Below are positions 7,343-16,684 of a stretch of 64,000 bases of DNA, piece by piece. Below the pieces are notes generated by a model. It made no database searches and was not told where the DNA came from. It saw nothing but the letters and a program-made list of their open reading frames with translations. The stretch is taken from assembly GCF_000622085.1 (NCBI RefSeq), contig NZ_JHWL01000005.1:62001-126000 (forward strand), written 5' to 3'. The translations under genes and the position numbers were made by a program. The DNA is from Butyrivibrio proteoclasticus P6B7 (GTDB taxonomy: Bacteria > Bacillota > Clostridia > Lachnospirales > Lachnospiraceae). Each line of letters begins with the position of its first letter. Position 1 is the first letter of the stretch.

Positions 7343-10222
7343 TTATGTACGTGGAACCTCTACCATCTCATAAGCTTCTACATAGTCGCCTTCATGGATC
7401 TGATCAAAGCCGTCAAATACAAGACCACACTCGAAGCCTTCCTTAACTTCCTTAGCATCATCCTTAAATCTCTTAAGGGAAGCAAGCTCACCTTCGAAGA
7501 TCTGCTCGCCGTCTCTTGTGATACGAACCTTGCAATCCTTCTTGATGACACCATCCTTAACGAAGGCACCGGCAATGTTACCAACCTTAGAAGCCTTGAA
7601 GATCTGACGAACCTCTGCATGACCAGTAATTCTCTCCTCATAGATAGGAGCAAGCATACCCTTCATAGCATATTCGATCTCTTCGATAGCCTGGTAGATA
7701 ACCTTGTAAAGCTTGATCTCAACGCCTTCGTGATCAGCCATGCTCTTTGCTGTAGCATCTGGACGAACATCGAAACCGATGATAATAGCGTTTGATGCAG
7801 CAGCAAGTGTTACATCAGACTCGTTGATGGCACCAACACCACCGTGAATAACCTTAACAACAACTTCGTCGTTAGAAAGCTTAAGAAGTGACTGCTTAAG
7901 AGCCTCTACGCTACCCTGAACGTCAGCCTTGATGATGATATCAAGTTCCTGAAGTCTTCCTTCCTCAATCTTGGAGTAAAGATCATCAAGTGACATCTTA
8001 GCCTTAGTCTCTTCAATAAGATCCTTCTTGTGCTGCTGAAGGTATGTATTAGCATACTGCTTAGCCTGCTTATCTGTCTCATGTCCAAGGAATACTTCAC
8101 CTGCATTTGGAACATCTGAAAGACCAAGGATCTCAACTGGCTGTGATGGAAGAGCTTCCTTAAGCTTGTTACCCTTATCATCAACCATAGCTCTTACCTT
8201 ACCTGAGCTTGCGCCTGCAGAAATAAAGTCTCCAACGTGAAGTGTACCCTTCTGAACAAGTACGTTAGCAACAGGACCACGACCCTTATCAAGTCTAGCC
8301 TCAAGGACAAGTCCTCTTGCCTCTCTATCTGGATTAGCCTTAAGTTCAAGAATGTCAGATGTGAGGATGATTGTCTCAAGAAGGTCCTCAATACCCTGAC
8401 CTGACTTAGCTGAAACAGGAACAAATTCTGTTGTTCCGCCCCAATCTGTTGAAATAAGACCATACTCAGTCATTTCCTGCTTAACTCTGTCGATGTTAGC
8501 ATTAGGCTTATCAATCTTGTTAACGGCAACGATAATCTCAACCTCAGCTGCCTTAGCATGGTTGATAGCTTCTACTGTCTGTGGCATAACACCGTCATCA
8601 GCTGCAACTACAAGTACAGCGATATCTGTTGAGTTAGCACCACGCATACGCATTGCAGTGAATGCCTCATGACCAGGAGTATCAAGGAATGTGATCTTCT
8701 GATCATTAACTGTTACCTGATAAGCACCGATTCTCTGTGTGATACCACCAGCCTCTCTATCTGTTACTGATGTCTTACGGATAGCATCAAGAAGTGATGT
8801 CTTACCATGGTCAACGTGACCCATTACGCAGACAACTGGAGGTCTCTTCTTAAGAGTCTCAGGTGCATCATCTTCTTCCTTAAGAAGCTCTTCGATAACG
8901 TCTACTGGGATCTCCTTCTCGCAGAGGATCTCATATTCCATTGCGATGTTCTCAGCCTCTTCATAAGTAAGCTCTGTATTAACAGTTGAAACCTGTCCAG
9001 CCATAAAGAGCTTCTTGATGATAACTGAAGGCTGCATTCTCATCTTCTCAGCAAGTTCCTTAATAGAAACCTTCTCTGGAATTGTGATAACCTTGATCTG
9101 CTCTTCTGGTTCCTCAACCTTCTTAACCTCAGGCTTGATGAATCTGCCAACTCTCTTACTTCTTGGCATCATCTCTTCCTGCTCGTAAGCAAGATCTCTC
9201 TTGTTTCTCTTATCCTTTTCCTGACCCATACGACGTCTGTCTTCGTCTCTACGTCCTGAGCCTTCCTTAGAAGCTGGAGCATCTGCAAATCCGCCTCTTG
9301 CTCCGCCCTTATCAAACTTATTGCCGAACTTATCGTTCTTACCAGCAAACTTATCATTCTGATTTCTCTGGCCATCTCTTCCGCCAAAGCCACCACGATT
9401 GTCACGGTTATCGCGATTGTTATCACGTCCACCGAAACCACCCTGGTTGTTATCTCTGCGGAATCCACCGTTCTGACCATTTCTGTTCTGGAATGAACCG
9501 TTTCTGTCACCATTTCTTGGTGCGCCGTTATTTCTATTATCTCTGTTCTGATTATCTCTTCTATTATCAGATGCAGGTCTGTTCTCTCTTACTGGAGCCT
9601 CTGCCTTTGGTGCTTCTGCCTTAGCCTCTGTAACTGGAGCCTTTACCTGCTCCTTAACAGCCTCCTCCTTCTTAGGAGCTTCCTTCTTAGGAGCTGGGGC
9701 TGCTGATCTTGAAATGTTGTTATCATAGCTATCAAGCTGTGATGGTGCTGTTAAAGGCTTGATAGGATGGTAAACATTCTGAGACTGAGCAAATGTGCCT
9801 CTTCTCTGACCCTGGTTGTTGTTATTATTTCTGTTACCATTGTCACGACGCTGGTTATTGCCCTGAGAATTGCCTCCCTGACCATTATTGTAGCCGCCCA
9901 TCTTAGAATTGCCGGCATTTGTAACCATAATGATCTTCTTCTTTTTCTTAGGAGCATCCTCAGCCTTAGGTGCTTCTGCCTTTGGAGCCTCTGCCTTTGG
10001 TGCTTCTGCCTTAGGAGCTTCAGCCTTCTTAGGCTTCTCCTGCTTAGGTTCAGCAGCCTTTGCAGACTTTCCAAAATGCTTTCTTGCCACCTCTGCATCA
10101 GCTTCTTCGATAGAACTGTTCGAACGTTTAGCCTCTATTCCTTTTTCCTGCAAAAAGCTGATAAGCTCTTTTCCTTCGCATCCAAGCTCACTTGCAAGTT
10201 CGGATATTTTAATTTTTGCCAT
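7343..10222 (-). CDS. infB: Translation initiation factor IF-2
   Basis: A 959-residue protein. An N-terminal IF2-N domain ([19 protein letters not shown]) is followed by a ~300-residue low-complexity linker with PKAEA five-residue repeats and Arg/Gly/Asn/Asp-rich RDN and GGF runs. A second IF2-N domain ([21 protein letters not shown]) precedes the G domain: G1 GHVDHGKTS near residue 467, DTPGHEAF, and [11 protein letters not shown]. The C-terminal domains end at EVPRT. It positions initiator tRNA on the 30S subunit. ATG at 10222 with GGAGGAAATGTGA; the first 14 bases overlap the end of the L7Ae-like gene, implying coupled translation. Confidence 0.97.
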   Translation of the reverse strand: MAKIKISELASELGCEGKELISFLQEKGIEAKRSNSSIEEADAEVARKHFGKSAKAAEPKQEKPKKAEAPKAEAPKAEAPKAEAPKAEDAPKKKKKIIMVTNAGNSKMGGYNNGQGGNSQGNNQRRDNGNRNNNNNQGQRRGTFAQSQNVYHPIKPLTAPSQLDSYDNNISRSAAPAPKKEAPKKEEAVKEQVKAPVTEAKAEAPKAEAPVRENRPASDNRRDNQNRDNRNNGAPRNGDRNGSFQNRNGQNGGFRRDNNQGGFGGRDNNRDNRDNRGGFGGRDGQRNQNDKFAGKNDKFGNKFDKGGARGGFADAPASKEGSGRRDEDRRRMGQEKDKRNKRDLAYEQEEMMPRSKRVGRFIKPEVKKVEEPEEQIKVITIPEKVSIKELAEKMRMQPSVIIKKLFMAGQVSTVNTELTYEEAENIAMEYEILCEKEIPVDVIEELLKEEDDAPETLKKRPPVVCVMGHVDHGKTSLLDAIRKTSVTDREAGGITQRIGAYQVTVNDQKITFLDTPGHEAFTAMRMRGANSTDIAVLVVAADDGVMPQTVEAINHAKAAEVEIIVAVNKIDKPNANIDRVKQEMTEYGLISTDWGGTTEFVPVSAKSGQGIEDLLETIILTSDILELKANPDREARGLVLEARLDKGRGPVANVLVQKGTLHVGDFISAGASSGKVRAMVDDKGNKLKEALPSQPVEILGLSDVPNAGEVFLGHETDKQAKQYANTYLQQHKKDLIEETKAKMSLDDLYSKIEEGRLQELDIIIKADVQGSVEALKQSLLKLSNDEVVVKVIHGGVGAINESDVTLAAASNAIIIGFDVRPDATAKSMADHEGVEIKLYKVIYQAIEEIEYAMKGMLAPIYEERITGHAEVRQIFKASKVGNIAGAFVKDGVIKKDCKVRITRDGEQIFEGELASLKRFKDDAKEVKEGFECGLVFDGFDQIHEGDYVEAYEMVEVPRT

Positions 10223-10550
10223 TCACATTTCCTCCGTTACTTTGATCTAGAAGTAAGTCCTTCGCAAGCGCCTGGGCTAAGCCTTTGTCTGTAATTGCCA
10301 GACTCGTTCGAACATCCTTACCAATTGCATGTCCCAATTTATCCTTGTCACCAAAGAAAACCATCGGAACATCATAAAAACTACATTTATCACTAAACTC
10401 TTTCTTTGTGTTGTTGGACGCATCCTCGCTGACTATAACCAGCACAGCGGACTTGTCACGGATTGCCTCTAATGTAGCAAACTCACCACTTTTAAGCTTG
10501 CCTGCTCTCATGCACAATCCAAGCAAAGAATATATCTTTTTAGAATCCAA
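10209..10550 (-). CDS. L7Ae/YlxQ-family ribosomal-type RNA-binding protein
   Basis: A 113-residue protein with the L7Ae/L30e fold pattern (YSLLGLCMRAGKLKSGEFATLEAIR, VLVIVSEDASNNTKKEF, VFFGDKDKLGHAIGK). Its kink-turn-binding role is known from the family; a specific RNA is not known for YlxQ. The start is TTG at 10550, immediately after the ylxR stop codon, with AAGGAGCTTAGCTAA as ribosome binding site, so translation is coupled. The position between ylxR and infB is the standard one. Confidence 0.92.
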   Translation of the reverse strand: MDSKKIYSLLGLCMRAGKLKSGEFATLEAIRDKSAVLVIVSEDASNNTKKEFSDKCSFYDVPMVFFGDKDKLGHAIGKDVRTSLAITDKGLAQALAKDLLLDQSNGGNVNGKN

Positions 10551-10808
10551 TTAGCTAAGCTCCTTTTCAATATTCTGGAGCACATCGGCTGGGATCTGAG
10601 ATTTAAAAGATCTTTCAAGGCCCTTGTTTTTAATGGCTTTCTTAAGGCATCCTGCATTGTTGCAGATATAAGCGCCTCTTCCGTTGGCCCTTCCTGTAGT
10701 ATCAAGAAAAATCTCATCCTCAGGGGACTTAACGATACGTACAAGGTCCTTCTTTTCCTTCATCTCCATGCAACCGACGCACTTTCTCATCGGAATCTTC
10801 TTGGTCAT
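10551..10808 (-). CDS. rnpM: YlxR-family protein (RnpM)
   Basis: An 85-residue protein with the YlxR signature: IPMRKCVGCMEMKEKKDLVRIV and the GRANGRGAYICNN block, then CLKKAIKNKGLERSF. The Cys residues and basic surface fit an RNA-binding fold. The B. subtilis homologue has been reported to modulate RNase P (name RnpM). ATG at 10808 with GGAG. It abuts the L7Ae-like gene and lies 22 bases after nusA. Confidence 0.93.
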   Translation of the reverse strand: MTKKIPMRKCVGCMEMKEKKDLVRIVKSPEDEIFLDTTGRANGRGAYICNNAGCLKKAIKNKGLERSFKSQIPADVLQNIEKELS

Positions 10809-10830
10809 CAGTACTCCATTTCCAGGATTA

Positions 10831-11988
10831 TTACTCTTCTACTGAAGTATCCTCAGACTCCTCGTCCTGATACTCGCCCTCTTCATAATCCTCTTCATCG
10901 TAATCCTCATCGTCAAGGTAGTCTTCCATTCTGAATCCTGGAGCATCCTTAGCCTGAGTCTCACTCTTGATATCAATCTTATAACCTGTAAGTCTTGCAG
11001 CAAGTCTTGCGTTCTGACCTTCCTTACCAATAGCAAGTGAAAGCTGATAATCAGGAACTACAACCTTAGCACTCTTCTCATCTGGATCAGCAAATACTGC
11101 AACGATCTTAGCTGGAGAAAGAGCATTCTGAATAAGGTTACCTGGGTTCTCATCCCACTCGATAACGTCGATCTTCTCGCCCTCAAGCTCATCTACAATA
11201 AGGTTAACTCTTGCACCGTTAACACCAACGCATGCACCAACAGCATCTACATTAGGGTTGTTGGAATATACAGCGATCTTGGTACGGCTTCCTGCCTCAC
11301 GGGCAATAGACTTGATCTCTACTGTTCCGTCCTGGATCTCAGCAACTTCCTGCTCGAAAAGTCTCTTTACAAGATCAGGATGTGTACGGGAAACAAGAAT
11401 TCTTGGTCCCTTAGAGCCATTCTTAACCTCAAGAACATATACTCTGATACGCTGTGTTGGTCTGTAGTGCTCTGTCTTAACCTGCTCGTTCTCATTAAGG
11501 ATAGCATCTGCTCTTCCAAGGTTGATGCTTACGTTCTTACCAATGAATCTCTGAACAACACCAGTTACGATGTCATGCTCTTTTTCGAAATATTCATTGT
11601 AGATAGCACCACGCTCTTCCTCGCGGATCTTCTGAAGGATAACGTTCTTGGCATTCTGAGTTGCGATACGTCCAAACTCTTTAGAGTTAAGAGGAACGTC
11701 AACCATAGCGCCAACCTTGATGCTCTTCTTGATCTTCTTAGCATCATCAAGAGAGATCTCAAGCATAGGATCCATAACATCCTCTTCTGTCTCTACTACT
11801 TCTTTCTCAGCGTAGCACTTGAAATCGCAGTTCTCTCTGTTGATCTCAACTCTGATATTGTCAGCCTTTCCAAAGTTGTTCTTGCAGGCTGTAATAAGTG
11901 AATTCTCAATTGCATCAAACAGAGAATCCTTGCTGATGTTCTTCTCCTTCTCTAAAAGGTCAAGGGCATCCATTAATTCTTTACTCAT
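10831..11988 (-). CDS. nusA: Transcription termination/antitermination factor NusA
   Basis: A 385-residue protein. The N-terminal RNAP-binding domain (KELMDALDLLEKEKNISKDS) is followed by S1 (IVTGVVQRFIGKNVSINLG), KH1 (RTKIAVYSNNPNVDAVGACVG, GVNGARVNLIVDEL) and KH2 (LSLAIGKEGQNARLAARLTG). The last ~35 residues are a very acidic Asp/Glu/Tyr tail and the acidic-repeat domains of proteobacterial NusA are absent, normal for Firmicutes. It controls pausing and termination. ATG at 11988 with GGAGACTACG. Confidence 0.96.
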   Translation of the reverse strand: MSKELMDALDLLEKEKNISKDSLFDAIENSLITACKNNFGKADNIRVEINRENCDFKCYAEKEVVETEEDVMDPMLEISLDDAKKIKKSIKVGAMVDVPLNSKEFGRIATQNAKNVILQKIREEERGAIYNEYFEKEHDIVTGVVQRFIGKNVSINLGRADAILNENEQVKTEHYRPTQRIRVYVLEVKNGSKGPRILVSRTHPDLVKRLFEQEVAEIQDGTVEIKSIAREAGSRTKIAVYSNNPNVDAVGACVGVNGARVNLIVDELEGEKIDVIEWDENPGNLIQNALSPAKIVAVFADPDEKSAKVVVPDYQLSLAIGKEGQNARLAARLTGYKIDIKSETQAKDAPGFRMEDYLDDEDYDEEDYEEGEYQDEESEDTSVEE

Positions 11989-12012
11989 CGTAGTCTCCTT
12001 TTTCCGCTCTGG

Positions 12013-12477
12013 TTAAAAGTCCAAAGCAAGTTTAATAACTGATATCTCTTTTCTTGTAAAAATCTCATCCTGGTCATTTATTGTTACGGTAACTGTATTG
12101 GCATCATATGCCTTAAGTGTACCGGCAAACTCTTTAACTCCATCTCTAGCTTTAAAGAGCTTAAGCTCAACTTCCTGTCCCAAGCTGTTCTCGAAGTGCC
12201 TGTCCTTCTTAAGGGCTCTTCCAAGACCTGGGCTTGAAACCTCCAATGTATATGCCTCCTCGATGAAATCATCTGCATCAAGGGCATCGGAAAGTGCATG
12301 GCTCACATCAACACATTCATTGATGTTAACTCCGCCTTCCTTGTCGATGTAGGCTCTAAGATACCACTCGCCAGCTTCCTTGACGTACTCTACATCATAG
12401 ATCTTAACGCCATTAGCCTCTGCGATGGGCTCTAAAAGAGCTTCTGTTTTCTTCTCGATTATGTCTTTTTTGGACAT
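12013..12477 (-). CDS. rimP: Ribosome maturation factor RimP
   Basis: A 154-residue protein with the two RimP subdomains: N-terminal VKIYDVEYVKEAGEWYLRAYID (alpha/beta) with LEVSSPGLGRALKK, and a C-terminal SH3-like barrel (VELKLFKARDGVKEFAGTLKAY). It assists 30S assembly. It is the first gene of the operon; the promoter at 12557-12586 and a leader hairpin precede it. ATG at 12477 with GGAGAATCA; nusA follows after 24 bases. Confidence 0.95.
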   Translation of the reverse strand: MSKKDIIEKKTEALLEPIAEANGVKIYDVEYVKEAGEWYLRAYIDKEGGVNINECVDVSHALSDALDADDFIEEAYTLEVSSPGLGRALKKDRHFENSLGQEVELKLFKARDGVKEFAGTLKAYDANTVTVTINDQDEIFTRKEISVIKLALDF

Positions 12478-12502
12478 TGATTCTCCTTTTTAGGGCAATA
12501 AG

Positions 12503-12528
12503 AAAGTGGACTCGCGAAAGTCCACTTC
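12503..12528 (-). promoter_or_regulatory. Leader hairpin ahead of rimP
   Basis: A 9-bp stem (AAGTGGACT with AGTCCACTT, loop CGCGAA on the plus strand) in the transcribed leader, about 25 bases before the rimP start. There is no T-run after it on the minus strand. Its role is unknown; an mRNA 5' stabiliser is possible. Confidence 0.45.
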
Positions 12529-12556
12529 AAATCAACTAGTTATTGTTTCCTTAGAC

Positions 12557-12586
12557 ATGATAGCACACGTTTTTTAATCATGTCAA
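12557..12586 (-). promoter_or_regulatory. SigA-type promoter of the rimP-nusA-infB operon
   Basis: Minus strand: -35 TTGACA (12581-12586), 18-base spacer, -10 TATCAT (12557-12562) with an extended TGC just ahead. Transcription would start near 12550. Confidence 0.75.
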
Positions 12587-12593
12587 ATTTTGC

Positions 12594-12627
12594 CAATAAA
12601 AAATCTGTATCGAAATTCGATACAGAT
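12594..12627 (-). terminator. Terminator of tRNA-Glu
   Basis: Perfect 12-bp stem (ATCTGTATCGAA with TTCGATACAGAT, one-base centre) followed on the minus strand by TTTTTATT. It lies 30 bases beyond the tRNA 3' end. Confidence 0.85.
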
Positions 12628-12656
12628 CATTGGGTTGGGCTGTTATTAACAGTCAG

Positions 12657-12728
12657 TACCTCGTAGCGGAATCGAACCGCTGATTCTGCCGTGAGAGGGC
12701 AGCGTCTTAACCGCTTGACCAACGAGGC
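12657..12728 (-). tRNA. tRNA-Glu (anticodon CTC)
   Basis: Minus-strand cloverleaf of 72 nt: acceptor GCCTCGT/ACGAGGT, D arm starting GTCAAGCGGTTAAGAC, anticodon stem CTGCC/GGCAG with loop CTCTCAC (anticodon CTC, reads GAG), T arm AGCGG-TTCGATT-CCGCT, discriminator A. CCA is not encoded. The first acceptor pair is G1-U72, a wobble in place of the usual G-C. It has its own promoter and terminator. Confidence 0.93.
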
Positions 12729-12768
12729 TTAGTGTTCTTTGTCGCTGCCGTATCGCGGCGACTTGTTT

Positions 12769-12797
12769 ATACTACCCCAAACTGAAAATAAATGCAA
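12769..12797 (-). promoter_or_regulatory. Promoter of tRNA-Glu
   Basis: Minus strand: -35 TTGCAT (12792-12797), 17-base spacer, -10 TAGTAT (12769-12774), about 40 bases before the mature tRNA 5' end. Confidence 0.65.
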
Positions 12798-12967
12798 GCA
12801 CTTTTTTCAAATTTTTTTAAAAATTTTTTTGATGCACTCTCTATTATATATAAATACGCGGTTTTTTGCTAAATTTTCATAAAGTTTTAAGCCTTTATAA
12901 ATTGTATTTTCAAGGCTTAGAGCCCATAATAGCATCAAGGAAGTATGTTCACAAGGAGGTGAAGCTT

Positions 12968-13462
12968 ATGAGCACAAATTTTTTTAGTTCATTGAACGGC
13001 TCTTTTGATTATGTATCAAGTATGAGCGGTCTTCTTTCTGATTATTCCAGTATAAAGAATGGCTCTTATGGTTCCCTTATGAAATCATATGTTAATAAAG
13101 TAGGAAATAAGAACGCCCTGAACGCATACAGAGAAACTGGATCTACAGCTACTGCAGAGAGTGTTGCAGATACAAGCAGTACCAAAAAGACCAGTTCATC
13201 CAAGACAAGTTTTCTCGATAGTCACCTTAATAGTATAAGTAAAAGTGGCTATGTTCCATCATCTGAAAAAGAGAAAACAGCAGAAGATACTAAAAAGACA
13301 GATAGTACAGAAACTGCTACTGCAGCAACAACTACTACCACTACAGATAAATACGCTAAATATAAATCCTCATGGCTTGATGATCAGCTCAAGCAGTACG
13401 ACAAGGACGCAAATAAAACTACCGCAGCTGATACATCCGTAGCTATGGATACCACCATCTAA
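12968..13462 (+). CDS. Small Ser/Thr/Lys-rich protein with conserved 'SIKNGSYG' N-terminal motif, function unknown
   Basis: A 164-residue protein. The ATG at 12968 is chosen because AAGGAGGTGAAGCTT sits just upstream; a longer frame from 12866 has no such site. The N-terminus holds the segment LLSDYSSIKNGSYGSLMKSY. I recall a similar DY-SIKNGSYG-KL-KAYY motif in several uncharacterised Lachnospiraceae proteins, but could not check. The rest is hydrophilic, rich in Ser, Thr, Lys and Ala, with two similar SS(W/F)LD(S/D)(Q/H)L segments (about residues 78 and 135), and has no signal peptide or membrane segment. A disordered, possibly exported or surface-apparatus-linked protein is one guess. One of only three plus-strand genes here. 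Confidence 0.7.
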   Translation: MSTNFFSSLNGSFDYVSSMSGLLSDYSSIKNGSYGSLMKSYVNKVGNKNALNAYRETGSTATAESVADTSSTKKTSSSKTSFLDSHLNSISKSGYVPSSEKEKTAEDTKKTDSTETATAATTTTTTDKYAKYKSSWLDDQLKQYDKDANKTTAADTSVAMDTTI

Positions 13463-13495
13463 GAGTTCACTGACGCTGGTGGTGACGTGATCTAG

Positions 13496-13923
13496 GCGCC
13501 GGCCCTACCCCATCAGGCTCTATTTTGTGTTGTAAGAGCGAGCCTGCATTTAAGAGCTTTCCAAAAGTGTTTTGGAAATCCTGCTTGCGAATTAATCTGT
13601 TTGAGGCTAGGCTCCAAGTTTTTTGGGCAGGTCACTAAAGTATATTATTATATTGCATGGCAATTGGAGCTTGCTCCAATAAGGTAGGTAAATAGGAAAG
13701 AGATATTTCAAACTCGTAGAGCTTGGAATATCTCTTTATTATTTGCCGTATGGCCGCCGCGCGGACATGCCATGCAATATAATCTCATAACCTACACCCC
13801 TGCCGAAAAATAAAGGAGCCAGCCGAGTTTTAATTCGCAGGATTTAAGAAACACCTTTTGGAATGCCTTAAATCGCGGCGAGGGAACCAACACAAAATAG
13901 AGCCTGAGGGGCAGGGCCGGCCC
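13496..13923 (-). repeat. Foldback element, copy A (about 430 bp)
   Basis: A nested inverted repeat. Outer arms pair at 13513-13532 with 13888-13907 (20 perfect bp, extended by GGCCCT/AGGGCC). Further stems include GCGAATTAA/TTAATTCGC, and the inner stem 13647-13662 pairs with 13768-13783 (16 bp). The head holds ATTGGAGC/GCTCCAAT, a longer hairpin closing on AAACTC-GAGCTTGG, and a CCGC/GCGG hairpin. It is shorter than copy C because a mid-stem block is missing. It starts 8 bases after the metallophosphoesterase stop codon and fills the convergent gap to the 12968 gene. No ORF is conserved with the other copies. Confidence 0.85.
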
Positions 13924-13931
13924 ATAGCACA

Positions 13932-14825
13932 TTACTCCTCCTTGTGGGGGATTTCTTTACCGTGGAGGTCGATGTAGTTTTCTTTAAGAGCGATGGCCCA
14001 GTATTTCTCAGGAATATCGGGCCATTTTACTTTGCCCCTTTCCTGTTCGCACAGTCTCATAGCTCGTAAAAGAACTGTCTCGTTAAGGTCAACTCCTGTT
14101 CTTATGGTGTGCATGCTGATGGCAGCCCAGGCAGGAGCAACGCTCATAAGCTCGCTGTTCTTAAATTCCCTGATGATCTCTTTTCTATTATATTCAAGCT
14201 GAATGAATTCCTCTTCCCAGGCCTTTCCATTTCCGTGAAGAATACAGAACTGAGTCTTACCGCCATATCCCGAGGGTAGTCCGATGGCTCCAGGATTGAT
14301 AGCTTTTTTACCCCTGTAGGTATAGGCTCCCTGCTGGTGTGTATGTCCGTGTAAAAGAATTCCCTCGTTAAGGTGGGTTAATACCTTCTTGGTATTTCTC
14401 TTTTCCCTGAACAAAAGCTCGCTTGTAACAGTTGGTGATCCGTGGCAATATTCAAAGCCAGGGGCTCCCTTAATATGAAACTGTCCATAATTAGGAAGAG
14501 ATTCAAAAAAATTAAAATCCTTGTCAGTAAGATTCTGATAGGTATAAAGAAGCGCACCAGAGGCAGACCCCTTTTTCCAGTTACCTGTACCGTTCTTTCT
14601 ATAGTTAAGAAGATACTCTTCTCTATTACCTCTTACTATATAGGTTTTGAAATACTGCTTAAGAACGTAGATAAGCTCCATGGTCTTCTGGGGATTAGGG
14701 CAGTCCGTAACAAAGTCCCCCAAAAGGACAAAGTTAGTGATTCCCTTCCCCATAGCCACGTCTATACAGGCCTGAAGAGCCGTATGATTTGCATGAACAT
14801 CGCTAAATACAGCGTAATCTGTCAT
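13932..14825 (-). CDS. Calcineurin-like metallophosphoesterase
   Basis: A 297-residue protein (start ATG 14825; an upstream in-frame TTG is less likely because GGGGAAAGG lies directly before the ATG). All phosphoesterase motifs are present: FSDVHANHTAL (DxH), LLGDFVTD (GDxxxD), VRGNREEY (GNxE/H), a CHGSP His and LLHGHTHQQGAY (GHTH). It belongs to the YfcE/MJ0936-like group, dinuclear metal phosphodiesterases; substrate unknown. Foldback copy A follows its stop codon. Confidence 0.9.
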   Translation of the reverse strand: MTDYAVFSDVHANHTALQACIDVAMGKGITNFVLLGDFVTDCPNPQKTMELIYVLKQYFKTYIVRGNREEYLLNYRKNGTGNWKKGSASGALLYTYQNLTDKDFNFFESLPNYGQFHIKGAPGFEYCHGSPTVTSELLFREKRNTKKVLTHLNEGILLHGHTHQQGAYTYRGKKAINPGAIGLPSGYGGKTQFCILHGNGKAWEEEFIQLEYNRKEIIREFKNSELMSVAPAWAAISMHTIRTGVDLNETVLLRAMRLCEQERGKVKWPDIPEKYWAIALKENYIDLHGKEIPHKEE

Positions 14826-14878
14826 GAGCCTTTCCCCAATCGCCAAGAATTTGTTTATCTATAGAAATAGCTCTTTTA

Positions 14879-16684
14879 TCAGATATCTGAAAAGGCCATT
14901 TCCTCAAACTGCCTTGTAAAGAGCTCGTGATAGTAACCCTTCTTATCCATAAGCTCCTTGTGAGTTCCTCTTTCTATTATTTTACCATCTTGTACCACCA
15001 AAATGATATCCGCATCTACAATTGTTGATAATCTGTGGGCAATGACAAAAGAGGTCCTTCCCTTGATGACGGTGCTGATGGCGTCCTGGATAGCCTTCTC
15101 GGTCACAGTGTCTATGGAAGCTGTGGCCTCATCCAAAATCAGTATCCTTGGGTCAGCCAGTATAGCTCTTGCAAAGGAAAGAAGCTGCTTCTCCCCTGTT
15201 GAAAGCATGTCGCCGTCCTCTCCCACGTCGCTATCAAGGCCCTTTTCCATGCGCTTTACAACGCCCTCCGCTGACACAAGCTTAAGAGCTGCCCAGATTT
15301 CCTCGTCTGTGGCATCCTCTTTACCGTATTTGAGGTTATCACGGACACTTCCAGAAAACAGATGCGGTGTCTGAAGAACATAGCCAATATTACTGTGAAG
15401 CCACAGCTGGGACCTTTCTGCAGCGTCCTTCCCATCAATAAGAACAGCGCCCTCTGTGGGCTTAAAGAATCTGCACACAAGATTAACTAGTGTAGACTTA
15501 CCTGCTCCTGTTTCGCCCACGATGGCCACGTTAGTGCCCTGTGGAACCTTAAGATTAAAGTGCTCAAGCACATACTCATCTCCGTCGGGATATTTAAAGG
15601 TTACATCCTTAAATTCCACATCACCGATAAGCTCTTCCCAGTTCTCCTTTTTAGGATTGAAGGCATCGCCGTATTTCTCAATAACCTCTTGGCTGTCGCT
15701 AACATCAGACTCTGTCTCAATGAGCTTAAAGAATCTCTCAACGTTAACCTCAACAGCTATAAGCTCAGAGATTGTGACAATAATATTCTGAATTGGCTCC
15801 ATCATATTAAGAGCATAGGTTAAAAAGACTGAGAGAACGCCAATCTCAAATACGCCGTCGATGGTAATGATTCCGCCCTTCCACAGAACCAGTGCCAGGG
15901 CAAAAGAGCTCATCATGGTAACCACTGAGGTAAAGAAGCCGGAATAATGAGCTGCCTTAACGGAGGTTCTCTTCATCTTAGTAGTATCAACCTCAAAGTC
16001 ATCCTGAATCTTATCCTCAACAACCAAGGTCTTAACAGCTTTGGCTCCAGTAATACCCTCATTGAAATTGCTGGTGATGGTAGAATTGATCTCTCGGATC
16101 TTTCTGTTGATAACGATTAATTTCTTTTGAAAGTACATAACAAACACTGCAGCGATAGGCACAAGGATTGCTATATACAGCGCAAGCTTGGCATTTAAGT
16201 AGAACATCATGCCAAGGATACAGATAATATATGATCCGTTCCAGACAATGTCCATCATTCTCCAGGCCACCATGACTCCGATCTTGCCAGTATCACTCAT
16301 AACACGGGCATGGATGTAGCCCACGTTATTCTGGTTAAAGTAGGCAAAGGACAGGGTCTGAAGGTGGCTAAAGGCCGCATCTCTTAGGTCTCTGTCCATA
16401 CTCATCTCAACCTTGCCGCACATGTAGACACATATGAAGTTATCAACAACCTGAAGCAAAAGAACTCCCACGTACAGGGCAATAAATAGCCACAGCCCAT
16501 CAAGAGTTCCCTTTCCCACAAAGTTATCAAGGGCATACTTATTAAACACAGGATAAATAGAATCCATGAGAGAGCTCAGGACTCCAAGAATTATCATGCT
16601 GATAACGGTGGGAATATATGGTTTTAAAAATGGATACAGCTTAGGTATTCCAAAAAATGGTAGTTTTTTATTATTCTCTTTCAT
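14879..16684 (-). CDS. ABC exporter half-transporter, ATP-binding/permease (consensus Walker B)
   Basis: A 601-residue protein: six-helix type I exporter membrane domain (residues ~20-320) and an ATPase domain with Walker A GETGAGKST, a modified signature LSTGEKQ in place of LSGGQ, Walker B ILILDEATASID and H-loop AHRLST. Its ATG overlaps the upstream gene's stop codon (ATGA), so the two should form a heterodimer. This half has the catalytic Glu after Walker B but a weakened signature, matching asymmetric BmrCD/TM287-288-type exporters. The substrate (drug, lipid or peptide) cannot be told. Confidence 0.92.
   Translation of the reverse strand: MKENNKKLPFFGIPKLYPFLKPYIPTVISMIILGVLSSLMDSIYPVFNKYALDNFVGKGTLDGLWLFIALYVGVLLLQVVDNFICVYMCGKVEMSMDRDLRDAAFSHLQTLSFAYFNQNNVGYIHARVMSDTGKIGVMVAWRMMDIVWNGSYIICILGMMFYLNAKLALYIAILVPIAAVFVMYFQKKLIVINRKIREINSTITSNFNEGITGAKAVKTLVVEDKIQDDFEVDTTKMKRTSVKAAHYSGFFTSVVTMMSSFALALVLWKGGIITIDGVFEIGVLSVFLTYALNMMEPIQNIIVTISELIAVEVNVERFFKLIETESDVSDSQEVIEKYGDAFNPKKENWEELIGDVEFKDVTFKYPDGDEYVLEHFNLKVPQGTNVAIVGETGAGKSTLVNLVCRFFKPTEGAVLIDGKDAAERSQLWLHSNIGYVLQTPHLFSGSVRDNLKYGKEDATDEEIWAALKLVSAEGVVKRMEKGLDSDVGEDGDMLSTGEKQLLSFARAILADPRILILDEATASIDTVTEKAIQDAISTVIKGRTSFVIAHRLSTIVDADIILVVQDGKIIERGTHKELMDKKGYYHELFTRQFEEMAFSDI

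Noticed and set aside
8800..8990. Short plus-strand frame within infB
   Set aside because: No ribosome site and antisense to the conserved G domain.
9298..10294. Long plus-strand frames opposite the infB N-terminus
   Set aside because: They are antisense shadows of the low-complexity Ala/Lys/Glu and Arg/Gly/Asn-rich linker of infB.
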